From assembly GCA_034435055.1 (NCBI GenBank), contig DAOTXS010000097.1, positions 77,882 to 141,881 of the forward strand: a stretch of 64,000 bases of DNA, in the 5' to 3' direction. Below the pieces are notes generated by a model. The model saw only the letters and a program-made list of their open reading frames with translations, did not search any database and was not told where the DNA came from. Positions 18,095 through 26,965 of the stretch are shown here, in pieces. The DNA is from DAOTXS01 sp034435055 (GTDB lineage Bacteria > Chloroflexota > Anaerolineae > UBA4142). The first letter of the stretch is position 1, and each line of letters opens with the position of its first letter. A program made the position numbers and the translations under genes.

Positions 18095-18133
18095 ATGTCA
18101 TTTCGAGCGAAGCGAGCAATCTCGTAATGACAT
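18095..18133. repeat. GTCATTNCGAG-type palindrome, short copy
   Basis: ATGTCATTTCGAG is paired with CTCGTAATGACAT, with GCGAAGCGAG in the centre. This is a known, very widespread bacterial intergenic repeat; other copies here are at 32319 and 60052. Confidence 0.8.
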
Positions 18134-18150
18134 CACCTGCATAGCATCAA

Positions 18151-18280
18151 TTACTAACTGACGTTACGCAATTTCACCGCTGAGAACGCAAAGTTCGCAG
18201 AGAAAAATCCTGAAAAATCTCAGCGGTCTCCGTGGGCTTTGCAGTAAAACAATTCGGTTTGCGTAAGGTGAGTTACTAAC
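18151..18280. mobile_element. MITE-like element, copy 2, with 7-bp target duplication
   Basis: The body is 18158-18272 (115 bp) from CTGACGTTACGCAA to TTGCGTAAGGTGAG. It is inverted relative to copy 1 and shares an exact run of about 45 nt with it. The flanking direct repeat is TTACTAA (18151-18157 and 18273-18279). The 324-nt gap 18079-18402 otherwise contains only the neighbouring repeats and a terminator. Confidence 0.8.
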
Positions 18281-18290
18281 ACAAACAAAG

Positions 18291-18320
18291 AACGGGCGAG
18301 AAATTTTCTCGCCCGTTTGG
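18291..18320. terminator. bidirectional terminator between hypE and the 18403 gene
   Basis: The 13-bp stem AACGGGCGAGAAA / TTTCTCGCCCGTT has a T-rich right flank (TTTGGTTGTTG) and an A-rich left flank, and lies between two convergent genes. Confidence 0.75.
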
Positions 18321-18344
18321 TTGTTGTGGGGGAAACATTGTTGG

Positions 18345-18372
18345 ACGCCACCGAATAAATTCGGCGTCTAAT
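18345..18372. repeat. hairpin repeat CCGAAT..ATTCGGCGTCTAATA
   Basis: The stem GACGCCaCCGAAT / ATTCGGCGTC is followed by TAATA. The same arrangement, with CCGATT, occurs at 63378-63402, suggesting a dispersed small repeat. Confidence 0.5.
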
Positions 18373-18402
18373 ATAGGCGCTACGTCTCTGTGAACACCAA
18401 TG

Positions 18403-18978
18403 TCACAAACGGACGTGCTTGACTTTCTTTCCGTCTATGTTTAGGAAATGAATCTGGCTCAGGTCTTCGCCCCGCAACGCAACGCGATATTCATCATACC
18501 AGAATCGAAATGGATTCTGGCAGATATCTTTCTCTCTACCGCGAAACTTGGCGTTGTACTGTTCTTTTGTCGTCCAGCGCAGTTTCCAGCAGTCCGCCTT
18601 GCGATTTGGCAAAGTAGTTACGATGATATATGGAATGTGTCTACCGTAAACCTGACTCCACGCTCGGTACGCGTTCACGTCCTTACTTGGAATTCTCATG
18701 TCACTGCTATTCGGGCTTTCGTAGTCAAGGAATAGCACAGGGCGAAGCGGCTCAACCTGAGAGAGGGCAACCAAATCTGGTTGAAACTTGATTCTCCCGC
18801 TGTTCAGGCGGAAATCAACTCCTACGTATTTTACTCCTGCGACGGACGACAGTATTCTCGACAAAATGCCGAGGCTGATAGGATGAGTGTAATTCTTGCC
18901 AGTCACAGTGAAAGCAAAACACAAACGGGATACGCTTTTCCGTTTCACGCTTGGCGGGTTACGTTTTTCGTATCCCAT
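18403..18978 (-). CDS. hypothetical protein, possibly restriction-endonuclease-like fold
   Basis: This 191-residue cytoplasmic protein is not recognised. The middle contains FQPDLVAL, then 13 residues later FLDYESPN, followed by an amphipathic helix (NAYRAWSQVYG) and a strand (YIIVTTLP). The spacing recalls PD-(D/E)XK nucleases but the lysine is missing, so this is weak. Codon usage is more AT-rich than in its neighbours, which suggests transfer. ATG at 18978 lies 8 nt after the ABC ATPase stop; a GTG at 19011 would overlap it. It ends before a bidirectional terminator. Confidence 0.6.
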   Translation of the reverse strand: MGYEKRNPPSVKRKSVSRLCFAFTVTGKNYTHPISLGILSRILSSVAGVKYVGVDFRLNSGRIKFQPDLVALSQVEPLRPVLFLDYESPNSSDMRIPSKDVNAYRAWSQVYGRHIPYIIVTTLPNRKADCWKLRWTTKEQYNAKFRGREKDICQNPFRFWYDEYRVALRGEDLSQIHFLNIDGKKVKHVRL

Positions 18979-18986
18979 TTCCTTGG

Positions 18987-20063
18987 TCAATCTTCCGCAA
19001 TCAGATGACACCGCTCCGGCGGCAGATGAAGCCGCACGTGATCGCCGGTTTTGTAGCGATGGAAGGTGTCGGACTGCACGCGCAAATCCACATTCCCCGG
19101 CAACAACACGCGGTAATCGATGATGTTGCCAAGATACGTCGCTTGTTTGACCGTGCCGGTCAACACATTCTTGTCCACCGACGCGTCCGCAAACGCAATA
19201 TCGTACGGACGAATGTGAAGTAGAATCGATTGCCCCTTGATCAACGGGTCGGTGATGGGGACGGTGAAGACCGCGCCGGCGGCGGTTACAGTCGCCAACT
19301 TGTCGCCAAACGATTCGACGCGCGCGGGGAGAAAATCGCTCAAGCCGATAAAGTCGGCGACGAAACGCGAACGCGGACGCTCGTAGATTTCTTCCGGCGT
19401 ACCGAGTTGCGCTAACTTGCCCTGATTGATGATTGCGATGAGGTCGGACATCACAAGTGCTTCTTCCTGCGCGTGCGTTACGTAAATCGCGGTGATGCCT
19501 AAACGCTTTTGCAGATCGCGAATTTCAAAACGCATTTCCTCACGCAATTTTGCATCAAGGTTCGATAGCGGTTCATCGAACAACAACACCTTCGGTTCGA
19601 CGACGAGCGCGCGCGCGAGCGCGACGCGCTGTTGCTGTCCGCCGGAAAGTTGATTCGGCGCGCGATTTTCCAACCCGGTGAGTTGTGTCAGTTTCATCAC
19701 GTCATCGATGCGCTTTTTGATTTCGGTCGTCGAAAGTTTTTTGATTTTCAAACCATACGCGATATTCTCGAACACGTTGAGGTGTGGAAAGATCGCGTAA
19801 CTTTGAAACACCATTGCCATATCGCGGCGGTTCGGCGGCACATCGTCCAGCCGCGCGCCATCGAGCGAGATGCGACCGCTCGTTGGAAATTCAAAACCGG
19901 CGATCAGCCGAAGCGTCGTCGTCTTGCCGCACCCAGACGGACCCAGCAACGTGACAAACTGTCCCTTTTCGATATTCAGTGAAACATCGTCCACCGCGGC
20001 AACTTCACCTTGTCCACCGCGCGCCGGAAATTTTTTGGTGATGTGATCGAGTGTGAGATACAT
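18987..20063 (-). CDS. ABC transporter ATP-binding protein (FbpC/PotA type)
   Basis: This 358-residue ATPase has all motifs: Walker A GPSGCGKTTT, Q-loop FQSYAIF, signature LSGGQQQRVALARAL, Walker B VLLFDEPLSNLDA, and the H-loop in YVTHAQEEAL. It also has a C-terminal TOBE-like regulatory domain (residues ~240-358). It powers uptake with the fused permease directly upstream (stop and start abut) and the exported binding protein. The subclass covers Fe3+, thiamine, phosphonate and polyamine importers; the substrate is not decided by this subunit. Confidence 0.92.
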   Translation of the reverse strand: MYLTLDHITKKFPARGGQGEVAAVDDVSLNIEKGQFVTLLGPSGCGKTTTLRLIAGFEFPTSGRISLDGARLDDVPPNRRDMAMVFQSYAIFPHLNVFENIAYGLKIKKLSTTEIKKRIDDVMKLTQLTGLENRAPNQLSGGQQQRVALARALVVEPKVLLFDEPLSNLDAKLREEMRFEIRDLQKRLGITAIYVTHAQEEALVMSDLIAIINQGKLAQLGTPEEIYERPRSRFVADFIGLSDFLPARVESFGDKLATVTAAGAVFTVPITDPLIKGQSILLHIRPYDIAFADASVDKNVLTGTVKQATYLGNIIDYRVLLPGNVDLRVQSDTFHRYKTGDHVRLHLPPERCHLIAED

Positions 20064-22415
20064 TTATCCTGCTCCCAAACTTGTTTCGATGCCGGACGCG
20101 CGGAACGCGCGCCCCGCCCACGCGTACATCAAACCGATTGCCGCCAGCACGATGAAAATCAGAATCATCGAGTACGCGGCGGAAAGACTCATTCCGCCTT
20201 GTTCCACCTCGCTCATAATCAACGCGGTCAAGATGGGCCATTTCGCGGACGAAAGGAAAATGATCGCGGAGAGCGAAGTCATATGCCGCGCAAAACTAAA
20301 AATCAAACCAGCGACGAATGCCGGGAGAATCAGCGGCAACGTAACCTGACGAAAAGTGAGACTCGCGTCCGCCCCCAGGTTCGTCGATGCTTCTTCGATG
20401 GCTGGGTCGATTTGTTGCAATGAGGCGATGCCGGCGCGCACCGATGCCGGCAAACTGCGCACCGCATACGCGGCGATGATGATGTACGGCGAGCCAACGA
20501 GCGCGAGCGTTTCGCCGTAAAAAGTTAGCGCGGCGCACACGGCGAGCAAAGCCAGCATTCCAATCACACGCGCGCGGTTAGCCCACGCGCTGATGATAAA
20601 GCCGGCAATCACGGTGTATGTGAATCCCAGGATTGCGAGCGGCGGTTGAAAGAGTAAATTGATCCACGCCGCAACACTCGCGCCGGTCTTGGGCAAGATG
20701 TTGCCGCCTTGTTGCCGTCCCCAAACGCCAATCGGCGCGGTCAAATCGCCGATGAACAAACGCGAGAGCAAATATGCCGCCATCACGATCAAGATGATGA
20801 ACGATGCTTGGCGCGTTTTGGGATTAGCGAAGAACAGACTCGCAAAACCGACGATGACCAAAATTGCCGCGAGTGCAACTGTCCACGTTTGTTGATCGAT
20901 GACCGGCAAACTACCGAGCGGCGCGATCAGCGGATTGCTCATCAACGGCGCGCGCCCTTTTTCATCGAGGTTGAGGAAATTAATGCCCACGCCGATAAGT
21001 GTTCCGACGAGCATCAAGATCACGCGTCCCCAAAATGAATTTGTGCTGGAGCCAACCAAATAATAAGCGAGAGCGACGAACGTAATCGCGACGATGATGA
21101 GCGGCGCTTGAATGAACGCGATGATGTAGCCGATGCCAAGAATCGTGCCGGGCACCGCGCCGCCCAGGTTCGACGCAAAATCGACTGCCTCTTTTCCGCT
21201 AAACGTTTTACGCACAACGAGATACGCGATGATCATTCCAACCAACCCGGCAATCGGCGTGGCGAATGCGGAGAGAAACGTCGTGTCGAGAATTGGCTTC
21301 AAGCCACGATCAATCGCGTTGCCGTAATGACTCAGGTCGAGCGTGTAATCGATACCCCACAGCCGCGTGATCGAGCCGAGGAAGATCGCGCCGTACAACG
21401 CTACGATCAACAGGAGTACAAGAAAAGTAAAAGTGATGAAGGTCCAGCGGATCAGCGGTTCTTTGACAAAGCCCGCGCCGCCGCCCGTCGGTTTGCCGGT
21501 GACCGAGATGTACGATTTGCGCGAGACCCAGTAACGTTGCAAAAGAAACACGGTCAGCGTCGGCAAAAGCAGAATCAAGGATAATGCCGCGCCCTTTTGC
21601 TGATTGAATTCGCCGTTGACCGCAATCCAGATCTGCGTCGAAAGCACCGTTACGTTGCCGCCGATGAAAATCGGATTGCCCAAATCGGCGAGCGCTTCGA
21701 CGAACATCAAGAGAAACGAACCGGCGATGCCGGGCGTCAAGAGCGGCAACGTGATCGTCCGGAAAATATGCCACTTGCTTGCGCCGAGCGCGAGCGCGGC
21801 TTCTTCCATCGAGGGATCGATGCGTTCGAGCAAGCCGCGAATAATCAGATACGCAACGGGAAAGAACGTGATGATCTGGACAAAGATCAAGCCGTCGAGT
21901 CCATAAATATCGTTGACGCCGGGTTTGAATTGAATGTTCAAAATACCTTTGGAGACTAGTCCGGAGCGGCCGAACAAAAGAATCGTCGCCAGCGCGATGG
22001 CAAACGGCGGCGAAATTGTTGGCACAAGCGTGATGGCGTGAACGAGGCCCTTGAACGGAATATTACAGCGCACCATCGTGTATGCAAAAAGAAATCCGAC
22101 AATCGTGCTCCCAACCGCCGCGCCGATGCCCATCTGAATGGTCCACCAAAAGATTTGTGTGTATTGCGCGGTGAAGGTGGGATTCACATAGTTTAAAAAA
22201 TAATCGATGTTAAACGCGCCCGCATTCGGTTTGCCAGCACCGACGAAGAATCCCTGCCAGATGACGCGGACGAGGGGCCAGACGATAAAAGTGAGGATGA
22301 ATGCGCCGGTGATCAACAAACCGACGAGAAGCACCGGGTCGCGCGCGATGAGTTTGAATTCGCGATAACGGCGCACAAGCGAGTCGAACAGTGAGGAACG
22401 GGCAAGAGTTGTCAT
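20064..22415 (-). CDS. ABC transporter permease, two fused permease domains (FbpB/ThiP type)
   Basis: This 783-residue membrane protein contains two copies of the binding-protein-dependent permease domain. The cytoplasmic EAA loops are EEAALALGASKWHIFRT in the first half and EEASTNLGADASLTFRQ in the second. A fused permease of about twelve or more helices is typical of Fe3+ (SfuB/FbpB) and thiamine (ThiP) importers. The linker is longer than usual, with extra hydrophobic segments between the halves. It is separated from the binding-protein gene by a strong hairpin. Confidence 0.9.
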   Translation of the reverse strand: MTTLARSSLFDSLVRRYREFKLIARDPVLLVGLLITGAFILTFIVWPLVRVIWQGFFVGAGKPNAGAFNIDYFLNYVNPTFTAQYTQIFWWTIQMGIGAAVGSTIVGFLFAYTMVRCNIPFKGLVHAITLVPTISPPFAIALATILLFGRSGLVSKGILNIQFKPGVNDIYGLDGLIFVQIITFFPVAYLIIRGLLERIDPSMEEAALALGASKWHIFRTITLPLLTPGIAGSFLLMFVEALADLGNPIFIGGNVTVLSTQIWIAVNGEFNQQKGAALSLILLLPTLTVFLLQRYWVSRKSYISVTGKPTGGGAGFVKEPLIRWTFITFTFLVLLLIVALYGAIFLGSITRLWGIDYTLDLSHYGNAIDRGLKPILDTTFLSAFATPIAGLVGMIIAYLVVRKTFSGKEAVDFASNLGGAVPGTILGIGYIIAFIQAPLIIVAITFVALAYYLVGSSTNSFWGRVILMLVGTLIGVGINFLNLDEKGRAPLMSNPLIAPLGSLPVIDQQTWTVALAAILVIVGFASLFFANPKTRQASFIILIVMAAYLLSRLFIGDLTAPIGVWGRQQGGNILPKTGASVAAWINLLFQPPLAILGFTYTVIAGFIISAWANRARVIGMLALLAVCAALTFYGETLALVGSPYIIIAAYAVRSLPASVRAGIASLQQIDPAIEEASTNLGADASLTFRQVTLPLILPAFVAGLIFSFARHMTSLSAIIFLSSAKWPILTALIMSEVEQGGMSLSAAYSMILIFIVLAAIGLMYAWAGRAFRASGIETSLGAG

Positions 22416-22424
22416 ATGCGATTA

Positions 22425-22449
22425 AAAGGGGCGGGGTTACCCCGCCCCT
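22425..22449 (-). terminator. attenuating hairpin between binding-protein and permease genes
   Basis: On the minus strand the near-perfect palindrome AGGGGCGGGGT / ACCCCGCCCCT is followed by TTTTAAT. A leaky terminator here would give more binding protein than permease, as is common in ABC operons. Confidence 0.65.
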
Positions 22450-22459
22450 ACAAGGTGAT

Positions 22460-23620
22460 TTATTTCGCCAGCGTTGCCGCGGCGATTTCATTGGAGAATT
22501 TATCGACGAAGGCGGTCTTGTTCTTGCCGCAATAATCAAAGTTGTAATTGATGAGTTTCACTTGCAGCAATTCGGGTTTGGGCGGGACCGCGCCCTTGAT
22601 TGTCAAGCCCTGATAGGCGGTGTACTTTTTGCCCAGTTCCTGGGTCTTGGCTTCGAGTGCCCAATCGTACCACGCTTTGGCGAGATCGGGGTGCTTGGCG
22701 CCCTTGATGATGCCCATACCGCCAATCTCATAACCCGTGCCTTCCGCGGGGAAACTTAGCGCCAATGGCAATTTGTTCACATCGATGCCGGCGACAATGT
22801 CGTGCGAGAAGACGACCCCCACGGCGGCTTCACCCAAGCCGACGTTTTGCACCGGCGCGGCGCCACTTTTGGTCCAGATCAAAACGTTCGACGCGAATTT
22901 CTTCATGTAATCCCAGCCGGCTTGTTCGCCCTTGATCTGGAGCACCGTGCACATGAAGGTGTACGAGGTACCCGACGACGCCGGATGCGCGATGACGATT
23001 TGTCCCTTGAGTTCCGGCTTGATCAGGTCGTCGAACGAGGTCGGCGGTTTGATGGCAGTTTGCTTGGTGTTTGTCGCAAAGCCGAGGGAGCCAACGTAGA
23101 TGCCGACCCACTGCGGATTGGGATCGTTGTCCATCATCAATTTGGGATCGATGATGTTGGCATGCCCAGGGGATTTGTACGGTTCAAGCAGCCCTTCCGC
23201 TTTGGCGGCGATGAAAGAATCGATGGGTCCTCCCCACCAAATGTCGAATTGGGGGTTGGCTTTTTCGTTGCGGATACGCGTCAACGATTCGCCGCTGGAA
23301 AGACGAATGTAGTTCACGGTTACGCCGGGATTCAGCGCCTCAAACTCTTTCTTCATACCCTGGCACCAGACTTCTTGCGGGGTGCAGAGCAAGTTGAGTT
23401 CACCCTTGAGCGGTGCTTTAGTTGGCACTGCGGTCGGCGCGGCGGTGGGCGGGACTGCCGTTGGTGCAACGGATGACGCCACGCTGGAACTGCTGGCAGG
23501 TGGCTTTGGTGCGGCGGTGGGCGGCGCGGCTGTTGGCGCAGGCGTTGGCGCCGGCGCACACGCGGCGAGCGCGACAAGCACCATCACGAACAAAACGAAC
23601 AAAGTCTTACGGGGTTGCAT
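22460..23620 (-). CDS. ABC transporter extracellular solute-binding lipoprotein (family 1, Fe3+-type)
   Basis: This 386-residue lipoprotein has the lipobox VALAAC (Cys at about 20), then a ~50-residue Pro/Thr/Ala-rich linker and a periplasmic-binding-protein fold. The region GELNLLCTPQEVWCQGMKKEFE and the segment DIWWGGPIDSFIAAK resemble FbpA/AfuA-type ferric-binding proteins and 2-aminoethylphosphonate binders. The conserved metal tyrosines were not verified, so iron is only the likeliest substrate. AAGGAGG precedes the ATG. It is the first gene of the leftward transporter operon. Confidence 0.85.
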   Translation of the reverse strand: MQPRKTLFVLFVMVLVALAACAPAPTPAPTAAPPTAAPKPPASSSSVASSVAPTAVPPTAAPTAVPTKAPLKGELNLLCTPQEVWCQGMKKEFEALNPGVTVNYIRLSSGESLTRIRNEKANPQFDIWWGGPIDSFIAAKAEGLLEPYKSPGHANIIDPKLMMDNDPNPQWVGIYVGSLGFATNTKQTAIKPPTSFDDLIKPELKGQIVIAHPASSGTSYTFMCTVLQIKGEQAGWDYMKKFASNVLIWTKSGAAPVQNVGLGEAAVGVVFSHDIVAGIDVNKLPLALSFPAEGTGYEIGGMGIIKGAKHPDLAKAWYDWALEAKTQELGKKYTAYQGLTIKGAVPPKPELLQVKLINYNFDYCGKNKTAFVDKFSNEIAAATLAK

Positions 23621-23685
23621 CTTTGCCTCCTTTTCGATTTTTATTTTTCTCCGAGGGGATGGTCGTGCGGGGAAATTACAATTAA

Positions 23686-23714
23686 ATCATATCACAATTC
23701 TATGCGGATTGCAA
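23686..23714 (-). promoter_or_regulatory. promoter of the ABC importer operon
   Basis: The minus strand reads TTGCAA, 17 bp, TATGAT, with TG before the -10, about 65 nt before the binding-protein ATG. Confidence 0.65.
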
Positions 23715-23734
23715 ACGTTTGAAATCGGAGAATT

Positions 23735-24907
23735 TTAATCACGAAACTGGATAACGCCGAACTTGCCATTCACATTCCACGCCGGGTCTTGCGCGCGCAA
23801 TTTTTCTGCGACGCCGGCGCGCAAGCCAACCAGCGGTTCCGATTTCAATGTCCGAAGCGCGACGATGGATACCGGGAAATGCGCGGACGCCGATTCAAAC
23901 GATGTGGTTGGATTCCAATGGCAATCGCCGATCAAACGTCGATAGTTTGCGTCGCCCTTGTTGATGACGATTGATGATCGCGCAAAAGTCGCGCGCAAAT
24001 CGTTCGGCAGTGCGTGGAAGAAAAAGCCGGTCACCCAAAATGGATGATCGCTCAGAATCAAACGACCATTATCGATGGCTTGCGCCAACCGCGATGCTAA
24101 TTGCCGCAAAGCCGGTGTCGGTGTTTGTCCCAGCGCATCGATAGATTGCATCACATCATCGACCATTGCGTCAGATACGAAAGTGGGATGCGATTTCAAA
24201 TGCAAAAGGATTTCTTTGGCGATTTCCGTCCGCAACAGAAAATCAACTAACGCAAGATCAAAGACCAGCTCCGTGCCGGCGTTATCGCAAATGAAATCAA
24301 TCTGTCCGCCGCGATGGGTGTGTAAATATTCCCACACTCGCGCCGAATCATCGACCAACAAATTTTCGCGTTCGTGATCTAGCGTAGCCGCTAACGATGG
24401 GGCGATGTTGTACATCGATAGGTCAACGCGATTGCCCCACAAATCGGCGTGCAAAAGCAAGTGGAACGCGGCGCGCTCGTCGTTTGGCAATGAGTCGATC
24501 ACTTGACTCACGGCGCGCAGTGCGCGGTTGGGCGCGAGTTCTTCGCGTTTGATTTTTGCGTACGGGTCGTGTCGATAAAACTTGCCGGGCTGAAAATAGC
24601 GCACGGCTTCCAGCAGTCGCCGATAGAAAAATGTTTCTGCCCAAAACCACGGCACCTCGAGCCAGGATTTGCCAAGATGCTCGCGCGCATGCTCGTCCCA
24701 AAACGCGCGGTCGTCCGCGACTTCGTTCAACGCGCGAATTTTGCCATCGACAATTTCCCGGCGCAATGCTTTGAGCGCGGTAACCAGCGTGCGTGGATAA
24801 TCATTCGCCGCGATCACGTCATCGATGATACGCGGGATGCGCGTTTCAAATGTCAGCCGCGCCCACGAGCCGGGTTCGGAGGTGTGAATAATCGGCGGCA
24901 GTTGCAT
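23735..24907 (-). CDS. DUF89 damage-control phosphatase, ARMT1-like
   Basis: This 390-residue protein of the DUF89/ARMT1 family is a metal-dependent phosphatase acting on damaged or harmful phosphometabolites. The metal motif is DFICDNAGTELVFDL (Asp-Asn pair and Glu, ~residue 210), followed by SDHPFWVTGF and INKGDANYRRL near the C-terminus. The frame is open 54 codons upstream, but that overlaps the YbjQ gene; the ATG at 24907 gives a TGATG junction. The family's substrates are sugar phosphates; the exact one here is unknown. Confidence 0.82.
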   Translation of the reverse strand: MQLPPIIHTSEPGSWARLTFETRIPRIIDDVIAANDYPRTLVTALKALRREIVDGKIRALNEVADDRAFWDEHAREHLGKSWLEVPWFWAETFFYRRLLEAVRYFQPGKFYRHDPYAKIKREELAPNRALRAVSQVIDSLPNDERAAFHLLLHADLWGNRVDLSMYNIAPSLAATLDHERENLLVDDSARVWEYLHTHRGGQIDFICDNAGTELVFDLALVDFLLRTEIAKEILLHLKSHPTFVSDAMVDDVMQSIDALGQTPTPALRQLASRLAQAIDNGRLILSDHPFWVTGFFFHALPNDLRATFARSSIVINKGDANYRRLIGDCHWNPTTSFESASAHFPVSIVALRTLKSEPLVGLRAGVAEKLRAQDPAWNVNGKFGVIQFRD

Positions 24908-25236
24908 CACGCCGGTTCGACGACGACGGCGGTGCCGTACGCCAATACTTCGGTGATGCCTTCCATCACTTCGTTCGCATCGTAGCGCATACCGATGATT
25001 GCGTTCGCGCCGATTTGTTGCGCGTGTTGCATCAGCAAATCGAATGCTTCGGCGCGCGCGTGTTCGCACAGTTCGGTGTAGATCGTGATGTTGCCGCCGA
25101 AAAGTGCTTGAATTCCGCCAGCCAGATTGCCTAGCGCGCTGCGCGAGCGAACGGTGATGCCGCGCACGACGCCAAGATTTTTGGCAACGCGATGTCCGGG
25201 AATTTCAAATGCAGTGGTAACCATCGATACGTTCAT
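24907..25236 (-). CDS. YbjQ/UPF0145 family protein
   Basis: This 109-residue protein is of the heavy-metal-binding/YbjQ family, a small pentameric alpha/beta fold. It matches over its whole length: TTAFEIPGHRV at the N-terminus, LGVVRGITVRSRS, and ANAIIGMRYDANEV. Its role is unknown. GGAGG stands 7 nt before the ATG. It is co-transcribed with the DUF89 phosphatase. Confidence 0.85.
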   Translation of the reverse strand: MNVSMVTTAFEIPGHRVAKNLGVVRGITVRSRSALGNLAGGIQALFGGNITIYTELCEHARAEAFDLLMQHAQQIGANAIIGMRYDANEVMEGITEVLAYGTAVVVEPA

Positions 25237-25250
25237 CGTTTCCTCCAGAG

Positions 25251-25311
25251 AATTGGACGCAGATGAACGCCTCTAAAATCAAAAAGTATCTGCGCTGGTC
25301 TGTGTCCAATT
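25251..25311. repeat. 61-bp inverted-repeat element
   Basis: The ends are AATTGGACGCAGA and TCTGTGTCCAATT (12 of 13 paired) around an AT-rich centre. It lies between the M23 peptidase stop and the ybjQ ribosome site. The GACGCAGATGAACGC words resemble a common dispersed bacterial repeat. Confidence 0.55.
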
Positions 25312-25317
25312 GATTTT

Positions 25318-26778
25318 TCATTTTTGGCTATCTGCCACAATTCCGTTCTTCACATCGTCGCGGCAGTTGCACGCTTCACGTGTTTCCGCGCCGCGCGACA
25401 TTTTTCCATCGTACTCTTGATCGAGCGGGATGATCGTCCAGCCGGACAAAACCATCGGCAGTATTTGTGTGTCGATCCATTGGCCGTTGTACAGCCGCGC
25501 GAAATGGACGTGCGTTGAATCTGCCACGCCGCCTTCGCACGACGGATGCCCGATGCGGTCGCCGGCGTTGAGTTGCGCGCCAACATTTGCGCGCCCGGCG
25601 CTGGCGATGTGCAAATACATCAACGTCCAACCTTTACCGGGAAAATCGTCGTTGCTCAACGAAAGCACGACACGGCCATGTTCTGCGCGAATGATTTTTC
25701 CGGGCGCGGCAGCAACCGTCCACAGCCGCGAAGCGAAACAACTGCCGAGGACATCTTTCGGTGTAAAATCGACTGCCGCCCACGCATAATCGCCCCAGCC
25801 GCCGTGCGGTCCGCCGGTGTAATACCACATTTCGCCATCGTTCCACGGCAATCGCAAAGTCGGCTGTTTCAAATCGGCGGGAATCAACGGCTCGATGGCG
25901 TACTGAGTTGGATCGCCGAACAATTTTCGGTACGTCGCGATAAAACCGGCGTCGCTGATTTGCGTTTGCCACGTGTTCCAATCGCACACTTGCGCTAGCA
26001 CATTTTGGATCGCAACTGTTCCCGGATTAACCAACGAGCCGACGCGCGCGCGCGAACGATCTTTAAAACGCAATGCCTCGAGTCGCTTGGTGATTTTGCC
26101 ATAGTATCCTTCGTTCAATCGATTCGCCGCCCAACTCGCTTGCAGAAATAATCCTTGCCGATACCCGTCGGGATTGCCCAGCGGGTACGCCATTTGATTC
26201 GCGTTCAAAATCGATTGCGTCAGCCAGCCGGATTGAAATTCCATCAGCGCGAGCAAAACGCGCGGACCCACGCTGTAGCGTTCGGCGACGAGTTGAATGA
26301 TTTGCGCGCCGGTCATCCATTCGCCTTCGACTTTTTCCCGATACGCGGCGAGATAACCGTTGTACCGATTGGCGATTGCCGCAACGTCGAATGTGGCGTA
26401 CGCCGGACTGTATACCACCTCGCTATCGGGCAATAATTGGGTGTCGGGCGCGACGCGCGAGACGACTGCCGGAATCTTCAATTGCTGATTGATCTGCAAG
26501 GCATTCGCGTTTGTCAAGTTGTTGACGCGCATCAACTCTTCAATCGAAATATCAAAACGCAGGGAAATGCTACTAAGCGTATCGCCGGCGCGCACGGTGT
26601 AGCGATCATAAATCGTAACCGATACCGGCGTGGGAGTTGGTGGCGTGGGATTCGGCGTGGCGATCACCGGGATGCGCGTAATCCCGGGCGGTGCGGCAAG
26701 GTTGTTTGGGTTGGGGGACGAGGTGCAAGCCGCAAGAGCAACGATTACTGAAAGCACCATCATCGAGCAAAAACGCAT
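25318..26778 (-). CDS. LysM plus M23-type peptidase lipoprotein
   Basis: This 486-residue lipoprotein has the lipobox ALAAC, a Pro/Thr linker, and a LysM domain (YTVRAGDTLSSISLRFDIS, ~residues 60-105) that binds peptidoglycan. After ~200 residues of a helical region comes a C-terminal M23/lysostaphin-like fold, with PGKIIRAEHG, the YLHIA strand and HVHFARL. The first metal ligand may lie in GPHGGWGDYAWAAVDF. Whether the site is complete is unclear, so it could be a non-catalytic cell-wall factor. ATG 26778 follows GGAG. Confidence 0.8.
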   Translation of the reverse strand: MRFCSMMVLSVIVALAACTSSPNPNNLAAPPGITRIPVIATPNPTPPTPTPVSVTIYDRYTVRAGDTLSSISLRFDISIEELMRVNNLTNANALQINQQLKIPAVVSRVAPDTQLLPDSEVVYSPAYATFDVAAIANRYNGYLAAYREKVEGEWMTGAQIIQLVAERYSVGPRVLLALMEFQSGWLTQSILNANQMAYPLGNPDGYRQGLFLQASWAANRLNEGYYGKITKRLEALRFKDRSRARVGSLVNPGTVAIQNVLAQVCDWNTWQTQISDAGFIATYRKLFGDPTQYAIEPLIPADLKQPTLRLPWNDGEMWYYTGGPHGGWGDYAWAAVDFTPKDVLGSCFASRLWTVAAAPGKIIRAEHGRVVLSLSNDDFPGKGWTLMYLHIASAGRANVGAQLNAGDRIGHPSCEGGVADSTHVHFARLYNGQWIDTQILPMVLSGWTIIPLDQEYDGKMSRGAETREACNCRDDVKNGIVADSQK

Positions 26779-26805
26779 CAAGACTCCGAAAATTGAGATG
26801 CCGCT

Positions 26806-26833
26806 ATTTTATCAGTTTGTGGTGCGATGGCAA
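26806..26833 (-). promoter_or_regulatory. promoter of the LysM/M23 gene
   Basis: The minus strand reads TTGCCA, 16 bp, TAAAAT, 28 nt before the ATG at 26778. Confidence 0.6.
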
Positions 26834-26862
26834 ATGTCGGGCGCACACGCAAATCGATTCTG

Positions 26863-26871
26863 TGGTATAAT
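26863..26871 (+). promoter_or_regulatory. extended -10 promoter of the carD gene
   Basis: TGGTATAAT is a perfect -10 with the extended TG motif; no good -35 is visible. It is divergent from the LysM/M23 promoter. Confidence 0.6.
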
Positions 26872-26965
26872 AGCGTTACTTGCGTATTAGGATTTGTGCG
26901 CGCGTTTTGTCGCCAGACCCTCGTATGGGCTGGCGCGTTTTTGTTCTGAGCGGAAAGGAGCAACG

